From: Actinomadura sp. BRA 177
GTDB taxonomy: Bacteria; Actinomycetota; Actinomycetes; Streptosporangiales; Streptosporangiaceae
Length of the DNA stretch: 53,035 nucleotides
Assembly (NCBI RefSeq): GCF_013372625.1
Contig: NZ_JABXFD010000655.1
Coordinates: forward strand, 1-53,035
Reading direction: 5' to 3'
The notes under the pieces are model-generated. The model ran no database searches and was not told the DNA's origin. It saw only the letters and a program-made list of their open reading frames with translations. Of this stretch, positions 7,221-16,102 are shown piece after piece (positions within the stretch are counted from its first letter, which is position 1; every line of letters starts with the position of its first letter). Position numbers and translations under genes: made by a program.

Positions 7221-8866
7221 CCGCCGGTACCTGCGCCGTGCCCGGCGACCGGCGCCTCGATGAGCAGCGGCGCGGCCAGGTCCTTGACCCCGGCGACCGC
7301 GTCCCGCAGCTCGCCCGCCGAACCCGCGCGCAGCGCCTCGACGCCGAACGTCCGCGCGGCGCTCTGCCAGTCGATCGCCGGCGGGGCGAGATCCATGCCG
7401 ATGTAGCGGCCGTGCTCGGCGGCGGCTCCGCCGCCCTCATCGAGGGTGTCCTTGAGCGTCCGGTACTCGCCGTTGTTCATGACCACGAACGCGACGGGGA
7501 CCTCGTATCGGGCCGCGCTCCACAGGCCCTGCAGGCCGAACATCGCGCATCCGTCGCCGAGCACCGCGACGACCGGGCGGTCCGGGTCCGCCATCCGGGT
7601 GCCGACCGCCGCGCCGATGCCCCAGCCGAGGCCGCCGCCGACCGTGTGCACGTACGAGCCGGGCAGGTTCTGCCGCAGCACCGCCCGCAGCTTCAGGCCG
7701 ACGGTGATCGCCTCTTCGACCACGACCGTCCCGTCCGGCAGGCCGGACGCGACGGCGTGGGCGGCGGCGCGCGGATCCATGGGGGACGGCCCGTAGGCCG
7801 ACCGCGCCTCCACCTCCACCTCGTCCCGCGCCTGGCCGTGCCGGGCGCCGAGCCGCTCGATGCGCTCCCGCGCGTCCGGTACCCGCCCGTCCAGTTGATC
7901 GGCGAGTGCCCGAAGCGTCCCGGCCAGCCCGCCGGTCAGGCCGTGCTGGACGGCGAAGTTCCGTCCGATCTCGGCGGGATCCTCGTCCACCTGCACGATC
8001 GCCAGCCCGTCGGGGACGGCCGGGCCGGGCGTGTAGTGGTGCGGCATGAACGCGTGGCATCCGACGATGAGCGCCACATCGTGCTCGGCGAGCGTCTCCC
8101 GGATGACCGCGTTGCGCGGCGGCAGCATCCCCGCGTACAGGGGATGCCCGGTGGGGAAGTCGATCCCGTCGTTCATCGGCTGGTGGTGGACGGCCGCGCC
8201 GAGCCGCTCCGCCACCGCGACGAGTTCGGCGACCGCGCCGGCCCGTCCCACCCCGTCGCCCGCGATCACCACGGGACGTTCCGCGCCCGCCAGCAGCGCC
8301 GCGGCGGCGACGGTATCGGCCGGTCCCGGGCCCGTCAGCGGGGAGCGAGCGGGCACGGCGACGTCGGCGTCCTCCTCCAGCAGGTCCATGGGCACCGACA
8401 CCAGGACGGGCCCGGCCGGGGGACGCGCCGCGAGCGCGAACGCCCGCCGCAGCACGATCGGGAGGTCGTAGGCGTGCTGCACCTCGACCGCCTGCTTCGT
8501 CGCCGCCGACGCGAGCCCGACCAGGTCGCCCGACAGCATCGGATCCTGGCGGAGATGCCGCCGGTCCTGCTGACCGGCCACGATCACCATTGGGGTCCGG
8601 GAGCGGAGCGCGTTCAGCATCCCGATCAGCCCGTTGGCGACGCCCGCCGCCACGTGCAGGCTGGCGAGGGACGTGCGCCGCGACGCCCGCGCGTACCCGT
8701 CCGCCATCGCCACCACGGACCCCTCCTGCAGGCCCAGCACGTACCGCAGATCGGGAGCCTCCGCCAGCGCGTCCATCAGGGGGAGCTCGGTCGTGCCGGG
8801 GTTGCCGAAGATCCGCGTCACGCCCTCGTCCCGCGCGATCTCCAGCAGCGCCTCGATGGGCCTCAT
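7217..8866 (-). CDS. Thiamine-diphosphate enzyme, benzoylformate decarboxylase-like
   Basis: 549-residue ThDP-dependent enzyme of the acetolactate synthase/decarboxylase superfamily. It has the three usual domains: the Pyr domain with the cofactor-activating Glu in VLGLQEGSVVAMADG (about 45-60), the central domain (RPVVIAGDGVG), and the PP domain with the cofactor/Mg motif GDGCAMFG...MNNGEYRTL (about 445-475). N-terminal IFGNPGTTELPLMDAL and domain order match benzoylformate decarboxylase (MdlC)-type proteins, so non-oxidative decarboxylation of a 2-oxo acid is the likely reaction. The substrate is unproven. ATG 8866 follows GGCAGG; an in-frame codon at 8890 is less likely. It forms an operon with the IclR gene (4-bp overlap). 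Confidence 0.85.
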   Translation of the reverse strand: MRPIEALLEIARDEGVTRIFGNPGTTELPLMDALAEAPDLRYVLGLQEGSVVAMADGYARASRRTSLASLHVAAGVANGLIGMLNALRSRTPMVIVAGQQDRRHLRQDPMLSGDLVGLASAATKQAVEVQHAYDLPIVLRRAFALAARPPAGPVLVSVPMDLLEEDADVAVPARSPLTGPGPADTVAAAALLAGAERPVVIAGDGVGRAGAVAELVAVAERLGAAVHHQPMNDGIDFPTGHPLYAGMLPPRNAVIRETLAEHDVALIVGCHAFMPHHYTPGPAVPDGLAIVQVDEDPAEIGRNFAVQHGLTGGLAGTLRALADQLDGRVPDARERIERLGARHGQARDEVEVEARSAYGPSPMDPRAAAHAVASGLPDGTVVVEEAITVGLKLRAVLRQNLPGSYVHTVGGGLGWGIGAAVGTRMADPDRPVVAVLGDGCAMFGLQGLWSAARYEVPVAFVVMNNGEYRTLKDTLDEGGGAAAEHGRYIGMDLAPPAIDWQSAARTFGVEALRAGSAGELRDAVAGVKDLAAPLLIEAPVAGHGAGTGG

Positions 8867-8880
8867 GTCCTGCCTTTCAG

Positions 8881-8890
8881 TTGGTTGCAA
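8881..8890. promoter_or_regulatory. Candidate IclR site 1 (TTGGTTGCAA)
   Basis: TTGGTTGCAA lies 15 bp upstream of the decarboxylase start, in the 41-bp gap after the SDR gene. It differs by one base from TTGGTTGAAA at 9711-9720. Confidence 0.4.
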
Positions 8891-8907
8891 GGGTCAGTGC
8901 CCGGTGG

Positions 8908-9660
8908 TCAGTGCAGGGCGGAGCCGCCGTCGATGTTGATCGTCTGCCCGGTGAGGAAGCCGCTGCCCTCGTCGCACACGTACAGCAGCGTGGACACCAC
9001 GTCGCGGGGCTCCTCCACGGAGCGCACGACCTGCAGGTCCCGTACCCGCTCGAACCCGCCGTCCGCGCCGGTCGTGCGCGCGGCGGTCTCGGTGCGGGTG
9101 AGGCCGGGCGCGATCGCGTTGACCGTGATCCCGTACGGGCCGGCCGCGCTCGCCAGCGCCCGCGTGAACCCGACGAGCCCGGCCTTGGACGTGGTGTACG
9201 CGACGAGGTCGGGCGGACCGAGGAACACCACGGCGGAGGTGATGTTCACGATCCGGCCCCATCCCGCGGCCTTCAGGTGGGGGAGCGCGGCGCGGGACAC
9301 CAGGAACGGGCCGTCGAGGTTCACCCGCATGATCCGGCGCCAGTCCTCCAGCGTGGTCTTCTCGAACTCCAGCGGCGGATAGATCCCCGCGTTGTTCACG
9401 ACGATGTGCAGCGCCCCGAACCGGGCGGCCGCCTCCGCGACCGCGGCCTCGACCTCGTCGGGGTCCGTCACGTCCGCGCGCAGGGGATGGAAGCCGTCGC
9501 CGACCAGGTCCGCGGTGCCCGACATGTCGGCGAGGTCGAGGCCCGCGACCCGGTGCCCGCGCGCGGCGAGGGCGACCGCGAACTCCCGCCCCAGCCCGCC
9601 CGCCGCACCGGTCACGAGGGCGACCCGCTGCGTTCCGTCGTTGGACGGCGTCTCGCTCAT
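8908..9660 (-). CDS. SDR-family NAD(P)-dependent oxidoreductase
   Basis: Classical short-chain dehydrogenase of 250 residues. It has the cofactor-binding TGAAGGLG near residue 18, NNAG near 90, catalytic Ser in NITSAVV, Y-T-T-S-K near 158 and the C-terminal GQTINIDGG. It would oxidise or reduce an alcohol/ketone in the same pathway as the decarboxylase downstream. ATG 9660 gives a natural N-terminus (MSETPSNDG); the in-frame start at 9696 adds atypical residues. It heads the minus-strand catabolic genes and is divergent from the ABC transporter. Confidence 0.88.
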   Translation of the reverse strand: MSETPSNDGTQRVALVTGAAGGLGREFAVALAARGHRVAGLDLADMSGTADLVGDGFHPLRADVTDPDEVEAAVAEAAARFGALHIVVNNAGIYPPLEFEKTTLEDWRRIMRVNLDGPFLVSRAALPHLKAAGWGRIVNITSAVVFLGPPDLVAYTTSKAGLVGFTRALASAAGPYGITVNAIAPGLTRTETAARTTGADGGFERVRDLQVVRSVEEPRDVVSTLLYVCDEGSGFLTGQTINIDGGSALH

Positions 9661-9699
9661 GGACGGAAGCGTGCGCCACCCCCGGCACCCCGGCAAGAC

Positions 9700-9723
9700 C
9701 CCGTTTTCATTGGTTGAAACGGG
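9700..9723. promoter_or_regulatory. Inverted repeat and candidate IclR site 2
   Basis: CCCGTTT (9700-9706) and AAACGGG (9717-9723) flank a 10-bp centre; the right half contains TTGGTTGAAA (9711-9720), nearly the same as the 8881 site. It lies between the divergent SDR and ABC permease starts, so it could control both. Confidence 0.45.
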
Positions 9724-9762
9724 TTCCTTGTGGCGCGGTGCCGCGGGTCACATGCTCGCCGC

Positions 9763-10803
9763 ATGTCCGTACGAAAGCCCGCGGCCAGGCCGGCCTCGGA
9801 GAACGACGACCGGGACGGCCCGCCGGCGCGCCGCCGGGCGCGGCGGCCCTTCCCCGACGAGGCCGGCGTCGTCGGGGTGCTCGTCCTGCTGGTGTTCGGC
9901 GTCGGGCTGCTCAAGCCGGACTTCCTGCAGACCGGGAACCTGCTCACGACCGCGCACAACTCCGTCTACGTCGGGCTGATGGCGTGCGGGATGGTGTTCG
10001 CGCTCGCCATGCGGGAGGTCGACCTGTCGGTCGGCGGCATGTACGCGATGGGGATCGTCGTCGGGGCGCTGCTGATCCGGGACGGCTGGAACCCGTGGCT
10101 CGCGGCGCTCGCCGTCCTGGCGCTGTCGGCGCTGCTGGGCGCGCTCAACGGCGCCGTCACGACCTACCTGCGGCTGCCGTCCTTCATCGTCACGCTCGCC
10201 ACGCTGATGCTGCTGCGCGGCATCGGCCTGGCGCTGGCCCAGGGCAAGCAGGTCACGAACCTGCCGCAGGACCACGCGTTCTTCCGCGTCCTCGGCGGCG
10301 GGGAGTCGCTCGGCGTCCCCAACGCGGTGTGGGTGTTCGCCTTCGCCGTGATCGTGCTGACCGTCGTGTTCACCCGGACGCGGTTCGGCGCGCGGGTGCG
10401 GGCCATCGGCTCCAACCCCGAGGCCGCCGCGTTCGGCGGGCTGCCCGTCACCCGCACCCGCATCGCCGCGCTGGCGCTGTCGGGCCTCATGGCGGGGGTC
10501 GCGGCCGTCCTCGCGCTGGCGTTCTTCATCGCCGGGGACCCCACCATCGGCCAGGGCTACGAGCTCACCGCCATCGCCGCGGCCATCATCGGCGGCACCC
10601 CGCTGAGCGGCGGGACCGGCTCCGTCGTCGGCGCCGCGGCGGGCACCCTCATCCTCGGCGTCGTCACCGCGGCGCTGGTGTTCTTCGAGGTCCCCATCAA
10701 CTGGACGACCTTCGCGACCGGCGGCGTGATCCTCGCCGCCGTCGGCGCCGCGCCGCTGCTGCGCCGCGTCCGTGACCTGCGCTCTTCAGGGAGGAACCCA
10801 TGA
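9763..10803 (+). CDS. Sugar-type ABC transporter permease (RbsC family)
   Basis: A 346-residue membrane protein with about 8-10 hydrophobic segments beginning near residue 35 (GVVGVLVLLVFGVGLL). It carries the family marks REVDLSVGGMYAMG near 90, LPSFIVTLATLMLLRG near 140 and IIGGTPLSGGTGSVVG near 275 of BPD_transp_2 permeases. It should form the channel of a ribose/xylose-type importer. ATG 9763 is preferred; a frame start at 9730 adds Arg-rich residues. Its stop overlaps the lipoprotein start (ATGA), and the operon order permease, binding protein, ATPase is complete. Confidence 0.9.
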   Translation: MSVRKPAARPASENDDRDGPPARRRARRPFPDEAGVVGVLVLLVFGVGLLKPDFLQTGNLLTTAHNSVYVGLMACGMVFALAMREVDLSVGGMYAMGIVVGALLIRDGWNPWLAALAVLALSALLGALNGAVTTYLRLPSFIVTLATLMLLRGIGLALAQGKQVTNLPQDHAFFRVLGGGESLGVPNAVWVFAFAVIVLTVVFTRTRFGARVRAIGSNPEAAAFGGLPVTRTRIAALALSGLMAGVAAVLALAFFIAGDPTIGQGYELTAIAAAIIGGTPLSGGTGSVVGAAAGTLILGVVTAALVFFEVPINWTTFATGGVILAAVGAAPLLRRVRDLRSSGRNP

Positions 10804-11876
10804 TCCCGCGTCCCCGCGGGCCCGTCGCGGCGGCCGTCGCCCTCGTGCTCGGCGTCACCCTCGGCACCGCGTCGTGCGGTGACGGCGGCGACTCCGGCGG
10901 CGAGGGCGGCCGGCTCAAGATGGGCATCGCCGTCGCCAACTACAGCCTGAACTTCGCCCGCGAGATGTACGAGGGCGCGACCGAGGCGGCCGACCAGGCC
11001 GGGAACATCGACTTCAAGGTCGTCGGCCCGCCCAACACCGACGGGCCCGCCGAGCAGCAGCTGTTCCAGAACCTCACCGTCACGCACCCGGACGGGATCG
11101 TGCTGGAGAACCTCGACCCGCCGATCTTCACCCGTCCCGCCGCGCAGGCCGTCGAGAAGGGCATCCCGATCGTCGCGCTCGACACGGCGCCGACCGACGG
11201 CAGCAAGGTCACCTTCTACGTCGGCAACGACAACTACGAGCTGGGCGGGATGCTCGCCGAGGCGACCGTGAAGAAGCTCGGCAAGGACGCGAAGGGCACC
11301 GTGGTCGTCGGCGTCCCCAACCCCGGGACGCCCGTCCTCGACAGCCGGGCCAAGGGGATCAAGGACACGTTCGCGAAGCTGGCGCCCGGCATCCGCGTCC
11401 TCGGCCCGTTCCAGACCTACAGCGACCCGGCGCAGAACTACGGCGCCTGGCAGTCGCAGGTGAACGCCCACCCCGAGGCCCTGGCGTTCCTCGGCGTCGG
11501 GGACGCCGACAGCTACAACCTCGGCCGCCTCAAGGAGCAGAAGAAGGGCACGTACCTCACCGCCGGGTTCGACGTCGACCCGAAGACCCTCGAATACATC
11601 AAGAAGGGCACCAACTTCGCCGGGATCGACCCCGAGCACTACCTCAAGGGCTACATCGCGACCGCGATCCTGATCAAGTCGGTGCGGGAGAGCGACGGCA
11701 AGCTGCCGGACGGCTGGTTCAAGACGCCCGGCCTTGTAATGAACTCGTCCAACATCGACGAGATCCTCAAGCGGCAGCAATCGGTCCAGAACGCCTACCA
11801 GTGGTACAAGCCGCAGCTCGACAAGCTGCTGGCGAACCCGGACACGAGCATCCGCCCCCTGAAGGAAGCCCGCTGA
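10800..11876 (+). CDS. ABC transporter substrate-binding lipoprotein
   Basis: A periplasmic-binding-like protein (358 aa) anchored as a lipoprotein: signal AAAVALVLGVTLG with lipobox G-T-A-S-C at about residue 26, then a Gly/Asp linker. The body is of the RbsB/Peripla_BP_4 type: FAREMYEGATEAADQAG, PDGIVLENLDPP, GIPIVALDTAPTDG, VGNDNYELGGMLAE and FLGVGDADSYNLG. It should capture the imported small molecule. The ligand is unknown; the neighbouring decarboxylase and SDR suggest a catabolisable sugar-like or keto compound. GGGAGGAA lies just before the start. Confidence 0.9.
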   Translation: MIPRPRGPVAAAVALVLGVTLGTASCGDGGDSGGEGGRLKMGIAVANYSLNFAREMYEGATEAADQAGNIDFKVVGPPNTDGPAEQQLFQNLTVTHPDGIVLENLDPPIFTRPAAQAVEKGIPIVALDTAPTDGSKVTFYVGNDNYELGGMLAEATVKKLGKDAKGTVVVGVPNPGTPVLDSRAKGIKDTFAKLAPGIRVLGPFQTYSDPAQNYGAWQSQVNAHPEALAFLGVGDADSYNLGRLKEQKKGTYLTAGFDVDPKTLEYIKKGTNFAGIDPEHYLKGYIATAILIKSVRESDGKLPDGWFKTPGLVMNSSNIDEILKRQQSVQNAYQWYKPQLDKLLANPDTSIRPLKEAR

Positions 11877-11877
11877 C

Positions 11878-13371
11878 ATGCTCGTCGCGTCGGACCTCGT
11901 CAAGCACTACGGCGGCGTCACCGCGCTCGACGGGGGCGGCATCACCTTGGAGGCGGGGGAGGTGCACGCCCTCGTCGGCGAGAACGGCGCCGGCAAGTCC
12001 ACCCTCGTGAAGATCCTCTCCGGGGTGGTGCGGCCCGAGGGCGGCACCGTCGAGCTGGACGGCGCGCCCGTCCGGTTCACCGACGCGCGGCAGGCGGCCG
12101 GGCAGGGCGTCGCGATCGTCTCGCAGGAGCTGATGACCTACGACGACCTGACCGTGCTGGAGAACCTCTTCCCGTACGGGGCGCCGCGCCGCCGCGGTCT
12201 GGTCAGCACCCGCGAGATGCGGCGGCTCGCCCGGCCCGTCCTGGACGAGCTGGGCCTCGACCCGCCACCGCACGCGAAGGTCGGCGGGCTGCCGCTGGCC
12301 GACCGGCAGCTGCTGGAGATATGCCGGGCGCTGCTGCAGGACCCCCGCGTCCTGATCCTGGACGAGCCGACCTCGGCGCTGCCCCGCGACGCCGCCGCGC
12401 GGCTCGCCGCCGTCACCCGGCGGCTGGCCGGGCGGGGCCTCGCCGTCCTGTACATCTCGCACTTCCTGGAGGAGGTCATGCGCGTCGCGACCAGGGTCAC
12501 CGTCCTCCGGGACGGCAAGGTCGTGCTGCCGGGCGCACCGGCCGCCGACGTCGGCCTGGACTCCCTGGTCACCGCGATGCTCGGGCAGCCCGCCCGGCAC
12601 GCGGCCCCCGCGGCCGCCGCCCCGCGTCGCCCCGGCGGGGCGGCGGTCGCCCTCACCTCCGTCACCGTGCCGGGGCGGCTCCGCGATGTGTCGCTCACCG
12701 CGGCGGGCGGCGAGATCGTCGGGCTGGCGGGGCTGCAGGGATCGGGGCATCTCGCCGTGCTCGACGCCGTCTGCGGCCGTGCTCGCCCGTCGTCGGGGAC
12801 CGTCCGGCTGCCGGACGGCCGGTCGCCGCGCTCGTCCCGGCACGCAGTCACCGAAGGCGTCGCCTACATCTCCGGCGACCGCAAGGGGCGCGGGCTGATG
12901 CTCGACAAGACGCTCTGGGAGAACATCACGTCGGTGAGCTGGCTCGGGCAGGGGCGCGGCGGCCTCATGCCGCGCCGCTCCCGGCTCGTCGGGCGGTCGC
13001 GCGGCCACCTGGAGCGGCTGCGGGTGCGCGGCGAGGTTCACGCTCGGGCGAGCAACCTGTCTGGAGGCAACCAGCAGAAGGTCGTGTTCGCCAAGTGGCT
13101 GGACGCGGACCCGGCCGTCCTCACCCTGGACGATCCGACCCGCGGCGTCGACGTCGGCGCCCGCACCGAGCTGCACGACATCGTCCGGGGCCTGGCCGCC
13201 GAAGGGAAGGTGGTGCTGATCGCCTCCAGCGACCTCGCCGAGCTGGTCGAGTTGTGCGACCGCGTCGTCGTCCTGCAGCACGGCCGCATCGTCGACACGC
13301 TGGACGGGGACCGCCTCACCGAACCGGAGCTGAGCCTCGCCATGAACGCCGGCTTCGCCGATCCCGTCTAG
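11878..13371 (+). CDS. Sugar ABC transporter ATP-binding protein (RbsA-type, two ATPase domains)
   Basis: A 497-residue tandem ATPase. Domain 1 has Walker A GENGAGKST (about 37-45) and Walker B VLILDEPTSAL, with a divergent signature (GLPLADRQLLEICRAL in place of an LSGGQ-like motif). Domain 2 has a degenerate Walker A (GLQGSGHLAV), a good signature LSGGNQQK and Walker B VLTLDDPTRGVDVG. One weak and one intact site is normal for this family, but the domain 1 signature is further from consensus than usual. The start is one base after the lipoprotein stop. Its TAG stop shares CTAG with the convergent LLM gene. Confidence 0.9.
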   Translation: MLVASDLVKHYGGVTALDGGGITLEAGEVHALVGENGAGKSTLVKILSGVVRPEGGTVELDGAPVRFTDARQAAGQGVAIVSQELMTYDDLTVLENLFPYGAPRRRGLVSTREMRRLARPVLDELGLDPPPHAKVGGLPLADRQLLEICRALLQDPRVLILDEPTSALPRDAAARLAAVTRRLAGRGLAVLYISHFLEEVMRVATRVTVLRDGKVVLPGAPAADVGLDSLVTAMLGQPARHAAPAAAAPRRPGGAAVALTSVTVPGRLRDVSLTAAGGEIVGLAGLQGSGHLAVLDAVCGRARPSSGTVRLPDGRSPRSSRHAVTEGVAYISGDRKGRGLMLDKTLWENITSVSWLGQGRGGLMPRRSRLVGRSRGHLERLRVRGEVHARASNLSGGNQQKVVFAKWLDADPAVLTLDDPTRGVDVGARTELHDIVRGLAAEGKVVLIASSDLAELVELCDRVVVLQHGRIVDTLDGDRLTEPELSLAMNAGFADPV

Positions 13372-14306
13372 GAGGCCAGCAAGGGGATGACGGGGGCGAA
13401 CTCCTCCATGCACGCGTCCGGGACCTGGTAGTAGGTGAAGCCGTAGCGGTCGCGGCGGGCGAGCATCTGCTCGGCGATGTGCTCGGGCGGGCCGACGAAC
13501 TGGGACGGCATGTCCAGGACGAGTTCGGCCGACGCCGTCCCCCATCCTCGCTTCACCGCGACTTGGGCGGCCGTCCGCCGGGGGTCGGGGCCGAATGTGG
13601 GCGTCACCATCATGCTCAGCTCGACGTCCCGCGCCCCGGCGGCCTCCCGCACCCAGCCGACCTTGCGGGCGATGGTGTCCGGCAGCCGCTCGGTGACCTC
13701 GTCGGAGATCGTCCCTTCGGGGAGGGCGCGGGGGAGGATGCCGACGGTGTCGGCGAGCCGTCCGGCGATGCCGAGCATGCGCCTGCTTCCGGCGCCGACG
13801 ACGAGCGGCGGGCGCCGTGCGGGGTGCGGGAACACCGTCAGGCCGTCGATCCGGTAGTGCTCTCCGGCGAACGCGGTCTTCTCGCCGTCCAGGAGACTTC
13901 GCAGGATGCGCAGCGACTCCTCCAGCCGTCCGACTCGAATTCCGGCCGCGTTGAAGGGCATCCCGGCGGCCTCGTACTCCTCGCGCAGCCAGCCCGCGCC
14001 GATGCCCAGCTCGAACCGTCCGTCCGAAAGGTGGTCGAGGGTCGCGGCCTCCTTGGCGAGCATCACCGGATGCCGGTAGTCGTTGGCCAGGACCATCGTG
14101 CCCGACCGCAGCGTGCTCGTGACGGACGCGGCGGACGCCAGCGCCACCATCGGGGCGAGCTGGTCGCCGAACGGCTCGGCGACGAAGTGGTCCCGCAACG
14201 TCAGGACGTCGTATCCGAGGTCTTCGGCGCGGCGCGCGGTATCGGCCAGATCAGCGCCCGACCGGATCGACTCGCCCACGACACCGAAGCGAAAATTCTT
14301 TGGCAT
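13368..14306 (-). CDS. LLM-class (F420-type) oxidoreductase
   Basis: 312-residue luciferase-like TIM-barrel flavin/F420 protein starting MPKNFRFGVVGESIRSG. Family marks are RAEDLGYDVLTLRDH, GTMVLANDYRHPVMLAKE, LSDGRFELGIGAGW near residue 105 and RRPPLVVGAGSRRML. Its make-up resembles the TIGR03621 group of actinobacterial F420-dependent enzymes; the substrate is unknown. ATG 14306 is taken instead of an in-frame codon at 14327. It is convergent with and touches the transporter ATPase gene, so it need not be part of that locus. Confidence 0.85.
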   Translation of the reverse strand: MPKNFRFGVVGESIRSGADLADTARRAEDLGYDVLTLRDHFVAEPFGDQLAPMVALASAASVTSTLRSGTMVLANDYRHPVMLAKEAATLDHLSDGRFELGIGAGWLREEYEAAGMPFNAAGIRVGRLEESLRILRSLLDGEKTAFAGEHYRIDGLTVFPHPARRPPLVVGAGSRRMLGIAGRLADTVGILPRALPEGTISDEVTERLPDTIARKVGWVREAAGARDVELSMMVTPTFGPDPRRTAAQVAVKRGWGTASAELVLDMPSQFVGPPEHIAEQMLARRDRYGFTYYQVPDACMEEFAPVIPLLAS

Positions 14307-14445
14307 GCTCCGAGCGTGCCCGCGCACCGGGCGGGTTCGCTGGCAGGAATCCGACGTGAGTGTCGTCGACCGGCGGAACGAGGCGAGCGGCTCGGTCGCC
14401 GTCCGTGCGGCGTAAGGGCGTCACCGACTGCCCCGTTCGCACCGG

Positions 14446-14997
14446 TCACTCTCCAGGCTGCGTCCCGCCGCCCGGATTTTCAACCTTTGCGGGCTTCACC
14501 TGCTGAGACAGCAGCTGCCCCGGCCAGTCGCCGACCGTGAACTCCGCGACAGGGGCGAACCCGTGGCGCCGGTAGTACTGGACGAGCTGCCCGTCGCCGC
14601 CCGCGTAGCAGTCGACGCGCAGCAGGCCGGCGCCTTTCGCTCGTGCCTCGTCCTTCGCCTTGGCGATGAGCGCGCCGCCCACCCCGTGCCCGGCGAACGC
14701 GCGGTCGGTCACCAGCAGCGTGATGTAGAGCTCGGGCTCGTCGATCGGGTCGACGTAGCGCGGTGGGTGCGGTGCGACCGCCATGACTCCGGCGGGACGG
14801 CCGTCCACTTCGGCCACCCAGATCTCGTCATCGCGGGCGATGCCGGTGATGCGTTCCACCCGGCGCGGATCCTCCGACCACGGCTCGCTGCCCCACTGCC
14901 CCGTCCGGCCGTTCGCCGCGAGCCATGCCACGGCGCCGTCCAGCATCGCAAGCATCAGCGGCGCGTCGCCGGGGCCGCCCCTGCGGATCTCCGTCAT
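14446..14997 (-). CDS. GNAT-family N-acetyltransferase
   Basis: 183-residue GNAT protein starting MTEIRRGGPGDAPLML. The acetyl-CoA binding loop is in LYITLLVTDRAFAGHGVGGALI (RxGxG variant A-G-H-G-V-G-G), followed by LLRVDCYAGGDGQLVQYYRRHGF, typical of motif B. ATG 14997 overlaps the stop of the upstream phosphotransferase gene (ATGA), so the two are translationally coupled. The much longer frame extending to 16005 is the antisense-phase shadow of that gene. The acceptor is unknown. Confidence 0.85.
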   Translation of the reverse strand: MTEIRRGGPGDAPLMLAMLDGAVAWLAANGRTGQWGSEPWSEDPRRVERITGIARDDEIWVAEVDGRPAGVMAVAPHPPRYVDPIDEPELYITLLVTDRAFAGHGVGGALIAKAKDEARAKGAGLLRVDCYAGGDGQLVQYYRRHGFAPVAEFTVGDWPGQLLSQQVKPAKVENPGGGTQPGE

Positions 14998-16058
14998 GAC
15001 CCGATGAACCGGTGGGCGCGCTGGAACAGGCCCAGGGTGATCGCGTGCAGCAGGTCGCCGGTCTCCTTCGGGGCCTTCCCGGCGAACGCGCGGGCGTGCG
15101 TGCCCTCCAGGACGATCCCGAGCTTGAAGCAGGCGAGCACCGCGTACCAGGTGATGGACGACAGGTCGCGCCCGGCGACGGCGTCCGCGCGCTCGGCGTA
15201 GGCGGCGACCAGCTCGTCCGCTGTCGGGAGGCCGCCGGCCGCGCCCAGGGGACCGGCCAGCGAGGCGCTCTGGTCGTCGCGGTCCGGCCAGGTGGCCAGC
15301 AGCCAGCCGAGGTCCAGCAGCGGGTCGCCGATCGTGCACATCTCCCAGTCGACGATCGCGGCGACCTCGGGGCCGTCGAAGGAGTACATCAGGTTGGCCA
15401 GGTGGTAGTCGCCGTGCAGGACGCCCGGCCGCCACACCTTGGGGCGGTTGTCCTCCAGCCAGCGGGCGACGCCGTCCAGGCCCGGGATGTCGGGGCCCGG
15501 ATAGCCGTCCAGCGTGCCGTAGGAGTCGAGCTCGGACATCCAGCGGCCCACCTGCCGCTCCAGGAACCCCTCCGGCTTGCCGAAGTCGCCCAGTCCGGCG
15601 GCCTCGTGGTCGACCGCGCCCAGCGCCGACAGGGCGCGTGCCGCGTTCAGGCCCATCTCCCGCCGGACGGACGCGTCGTCCGCGTGCAACCCGGGGAGCG
15701 CCACCGTGGCGTTGAAGCCCTCCACCGGCGTCATCAAATAGAAGACGGCGCCGCCCATCACCGACTCGTCCGGGCAGGCCGCGATGAGGCGCGGCGCCGG
15801 GACGTCGGTGCCGTCGAGCGCCGCCAGGACGCGCGCCTCGCGGCGCAGGACGTCGTTCGTCCGCGCGCGCAGATGGGCCGGCCCGCGCCGCAGGACGTAG
15901 TCGCGGCCGCCCCGGCGGAACCGGATCAGCGTGTTCTGCGTGCCGCCCGCGAGGGGCACGACGTCCTCGAACGGGCCGTCCGGCAGGCCCTCGCCGTCCA
16001 TCCACCCGGCGAGGACGCCGAAGTCCACGAGGGCGCGGTCGATCTGCTCAGGCTGCAC
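14994..16058 (-). CDS. Phosphotransferase-family (APH/ACAD10-like) kinase
   Basis: Kinase-like protein of 354 residues in the aminoglycoside-phosphotransferase fold. It has an N-lobe GGTQNTLIRFRRGGRDYVLR, catalytic loop HGDYHLANLM near residue 215 and metal-binding DWEMCTIGDPLLDLGW near 237. This subgroup is often encoded next to acyl-CoA dehydrogenases (as in ACAD10/11 fusions, which phosphorylate 4-hydroxy acids). Here it is divergent from just such a gene, so a role in hydroxy-fatty-acid breakdown is a reasonable inference. The start is GTG 16058 after AAGGGA. Confidence 0.85.
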   Translation of the reverse strand: MQPEQIDRALVDFGVLAGWMDGEGLPDGPFEDVVPLAGGTQNTLIRFRRGGRDYVLRRGPAHLRARTNDVLRREARVLAALDGTDVPAPRLIAACPDESVMGGAVFYLMTPVEGFNATVALPGLHADDASVRREMGLNAARALSALGAVDHEAAGLGDFGKPEGFLERQVGRWMSELDSYGTLDGYPGPDIPGLDGVARWLEDNRPKVWRPGVLHGDYHLANLMYSFDGPEVAAIVDWEMCTIGDPLLDLGWLLATWPDRDDQSASLAGPLGAAGGLPTADELVAAYAERADAVAGRDLSSITWYAVLACFKLGIVLEGTHARAFAGKAPKETGDLLHAITLGLFQRAHRFIGS

Positions 16059-16102
16059 GGCGGGTCCCTTTCCGACGCAAGGTCAACCGGAGAGTAACAG
16101 TC

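Noticed and set aside
14446..16005. Long frame fusing the GNAT to upstream coding
   Set aside because: The upstream portion is another phase of the phosphotransferase gene; the ATGA junction at 14994-14997 marks the true GNAT start.
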